From: DTSX01 sp964633465
GTDB taxonomy: Bacteria > Pseudomonadota > Gammaproteobacteria > Steroidobacterales > UBA11654
DNA length: 17,396 nt
NCBI GenBank assembly: GCA_964633465.1
Contig: CAZWGB010000028.1
Coordinates: forward strand, 1-17,396
Direction: 5' to 3'
Shown here: in pieces, positions 15,532 to 17,396 of the stretch
Position numbering within the stretch: the first letter of the stretch is position 1
Layout: each line of letters starts with the position of its first letter
Notes under the pieces: generated by a model
The model's input: only the letters and a program-made list of their open reading frames with translations
Databases searched by the model: none
Told to the model about the DNA's origin: nothing
Program-made: the position numbers and the translations under genes

Positions 15532-16320
15532 GTGTTGCGACTTACAATTACCTCTCTGGTTGCCTTTTTGTGTTTTTTCCACCCTCAATCTCACTCTTTT
15601 GATAATGAAAACCCAACTGTTTTCATCACTGGATCCAACAGAAACATAGGCTTGGAATTTGTAAAACAATTTTCAGAAAATAACTGGAATGTGATTGCAA
15701 CAGCTCGTAAACCATGGGAAGCCAATGAATTGAAAACAATAGCGGCTGAACATGAAAATGTGGTCATCGAACAGTTGGATGTAACCAATTACGAAGAGAT
15801 AGACAGCCTGGCAGAAAAATACAAGGATCAGCCCATTGATATACTGCTAAGTAACGCAGCATTAACTCCTCGATACAAATCAGCATTTAAAAAAATTGAT
15901 GGCGTGGATCTTGAAATTGCTAGATCAAGCTTTGAAATCAATGTCTTAGGACCACTAAAATTAATTCAGTCGTTTATGCCCAATGTTGAAAAATCTCAGG
16001 GTAAAAAAATCATAGCTCTGTCAAGCAAACAAGGATCATTCGGAGAAAGATTAAAAATACCGATGATGTATAGCTATTCAATAAGTAAAGCTGGGCTCAA
16101 CAGTCTCCTATACTCATTGTCATTTGAGTCAAAAAGAAAAAATATTTTAGTGGTTGCAATCTCTCCTGGGATGGTTAATACCACCCCAGGGATGAAAATA
16201 CCTGGAGCCATAGAAATAGAGGAAAGCGTCACAAAAATGATGCAAGTTATAGACGCTCTAACAATGGCTGATAATGGACATTTTATTGATTTCGAAGACG
16301 GCAGAAAATTAGCCTGGTGA
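15532..16320 (+). CDS. Short-chain dehydrogenase/reductase with N-terminal signal-like segment
   Basis: Classical SDR fold of 262 residues that oxidises alcohols or reduces carbonyls with NAD(P). It shows the cofactor motif TGSNRNIG (33-40), LDV (82-84) after strand 4, SNAA (107-110), the catalytic serine around 164-165 (ALSSKQG), YSISK with Tyr182 and Lys186, and PGMVNT after strand 6. Arg37 in the glycine loop and the NVIATARK strand hint at NADP. The first 22 residues (MLRLTITSLVAFLCFFHPQSHS) look like a Sec leader, which is odd for a soluble cofactor enzyme. The GTG at 15532 lies 3 nt after the previous stop; no ATG or GTG start lies between it and the Rossmann motif, only weak TTG/CTG codons. 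The C-terminus is short and unremarkable. It converges with the amine oxidase, 9 bp apart. Confidence 0.88.
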   Translation: MLRLTITSLVAFLCFFHPQSHSFDNENPTVFITGSNRNIGLEFVKQFSENNWNVIATARKPWEANELKTIAAEHENVVIEQLDVTNYEEIDSLAEKYKDQPIDILLSNAALTPRYKSAFKKIDGVDLEIARSSFEINVLGPLKLIQSFMPNVEKSQGKKIIALSSKQGSFGERLKIPMMYSYSISKAGLNSLLYSLSFESKRKNILVVAISPGMVNTTPGMKIPGAIEIEESVTKMMQVIDALTMADNGHFIDFEDGRKLAW

Positions 16321-16329
16321 GAAAATAAT

Positions 16330-17396
16330 TTACAACAGCCCCAGAACTTCTAAAGCAGCTCTTTCCCCGGATTCCATAGCGCCCTCCATACCTCTGTTAG
16401 CCACAGCGGTGTGCTCACCACAAAAATGAATTTGACCATGTGGTGTTGCCACATTCTTAACAAATTTTCTAATCTGACCTGGCCCCCAGATTGCCCAATC
16501 CCCTTTGGAAAAAGGATTCTGAAACCATGAATGATACGCCACCGGTTCTAGTTGTTCTTTCGCACTTGGCCTTAATTTTTCAATAGATTCAACAACAGAT
16601 CTTATTGCATCAGTTTCCCTCATTTTATCCATTTCAGCAGCCAAAGGACCTCTCAACCATGCGGTTAAACTTGTAACTTCACTGGGCGAAGAACCCTTAC
16701 GTTCCGCAATTACCATACCTGCTTTACCGTCAGTGAACATATTCGGACTCATCCCATCCTTTTGCCAAAAGGGTGATTTTGGAACCAGATGTAAAAGATT
16801 GAGTTTTTGGGATCTTAGGGTATTGATTGCCTCGGCTTGTAGCCCGACTATAGAAGGAGTAATTCTGATTTTTTTTAGCACCGAAAACGGCACAGAGCAA
16901 ATAACGTGTCGAGCTCTAAATAAAGATCCATCCTTACAGATAATTTCGCAATTTTTCTGGGTTGTGTTTATTGCAATGACTTTTTTATTCAACTGAACTT
17001 CATTGCCTAAATTATTTGCCATTGCTTCCGGTATGCTCATATTTCCACCTTTGGCTGTATAACCAAATGTTTTGAAGTCCAAATCACGTTGAGCATTCAT
17101 AAAAGCATTAACGAAAAAAAGCATTAAAACTGAAACATCTTCGGCCGTATTCCCATGGGTAATGTTGGTGTTGTAAACCAAGTCGATAAGATTATCGGTG
17201 AATCCCTGGCCAAGCATCCATTGGCGTACAGATTGATCCAAATGAAAATTCTCTGGATCTACCCAAGAATTTGTAGCTATTAGGGGATTTTTTTTACTCA
17301 CCAACTGTTGAAAAAACCTACTTGGAAATATTTCCTTGGATTCTTCAGGAAGAAAATTTTTTGGGTGATTAGGCCAATCTTTGAGTGGAATAATGG
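16330..17396 (-). CDS. Flavin-containing amine oxidase, 5' end beyond the window
   Basis: C-terminal part of an FAD-dependent amine oxidase (monoamine oxidase/polyamine oxidase family), which turns amines into imines, then aldehydes, with H2O2 release. Visible parts are KGGNMSIPEAMANNLG (an FAD-domain segment), NKKVIAINTT, then RARHVICSVPFSVLKKI, the typical strand before the substrate domain. At the end, QIHFCGEHTAVANRGMEGAMESGERAA is the family's C-terminal FAD motif. The frame stays open to 17396, so a TTG at 17304 is not the start and the N-terminal GxGxxG is outside the window. Visible length is about 354 codons. Related enzymes sometimes act on tryptophan, putrescine or other amines; the substrate cannot be told here. 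It is separated from the SDR by 9 bp and convergent with it. Confidence 0.9.
   Translation of the reverse strand, partial: IIPLKDWPNHPKNFLPEESKEIFPSRFFQQLVSKKNPLIATNSWVDPENFHLDQSVRQWMLGQGFTDNLIDLVYNTNITHGNTAEDVSVLMLFFVNAFMNAQRDLDFKTFGYTAKGGNMSIPEAMANNLGNEVQLNKKVIAINTTQKNCEIICKDGSLFRARHVICSVPFSVLKKIRITPSIVGLQAEAINTLRSQKLNLLHLVPKSPFWQKDGMSPNMFTDGKAGMVIAERKGSSPSEVTSLTAWLRGPLAAEMDKMRETDAIRSVVESIEKLRPSAKEQLEPVAYHSWFQNPFSKGDWAIWGPGQIRKFVKNVATPHGQIHFCGEHTAVANRGMEGAMESGERAALEVLGLL

Noticed and set aside
17302..17304. TTG at 17304 as the amine oxidase start
   Set aside because: The frame stays open to the window edge and the N-terminal FAD-binding segment is missing, so the start must lie outside.

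Overview
This is a 17.4 kb metabolic window from a Gram-negative bacterium with AT-leaning DNA. Proteins with Sec, Tat and signal-anchor leaders imply a periplasm. The closest fit from general impression is a marine proteobacterium, but no rRNA or tRNA is present to confirm a lineage. A run of ten Ns at 14664-14673 shows this is a scaffold, probably a metagenome or single-cell assembly. Both ends cut through genes: an acyl-CoA dehydrogenase on the left and a flavin amine oxidase on the right. I see no insertion sequence, phage gene, CRISPR array or RNA gene.

Layout. Block 1 (1-4670, plus strand) is tightly packed: acyl-CoA dehydrogenase (partial), GPH-type MFS symporter, amidohydrolase, enoyl-CoA hydratase. 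The last two overlap by 4 bp. Block 2 (4688-13728, minus strand) reads, in transcription order: MFS permease, Tat-exported DUF1838 protein, a 130 bp gap, exported two-part metallo-beta-lactamase-fold protein, TetR regulator, beta-hydroxyacid-dehydrogenase-family enzyme, triple-RidA protein, CocE/NonD hydrolase. From the MBL gene to the RidA gene, spacing is between an 8 bp overlap and a 7 bp gap. Block 3 (about 13800-16320, plus strand) starts divergently from block 2: paraoxonase-family lactonase/arylesterase (broken only by the N gap), an all-helical unknown protein, and a short-chain dehydrogenase with a signal-peptide-like start. Block 4 (16330-17396, minus strand) is the C-terminal part of a flavin amine oxidase.

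How the genes may work together. The set resembles a catabolic island: two importers, several hydrolases (lactonase, CocE, amidohydrolase, MBL), redox enzymes (beta-HAD, SDR, amine oxidase), an imine/enamine deaminase-type protein and beta-oxidation-type CoA enzymes, with one local TetR repressor candidate. Amine oxidase plus RidA suggests imine chemistry and so a nitrogen-containing substrate. That is inference; no single gene names the substrate. No acyl-CoA ligase or CoA transferase lies in the window.

The least ordinary items are: the RidA-RidA-RidA fusion in which the third copy has lost the catalytic arginine; a paraoxonase homologue with calcium ligands, His dyad and disulfide cysteines all kept, but whose membrane-anchor start has no standard start codon; an SDR with an apparent Sec leader; and a CocE-family enzyme without the usual catalytic aspartate.
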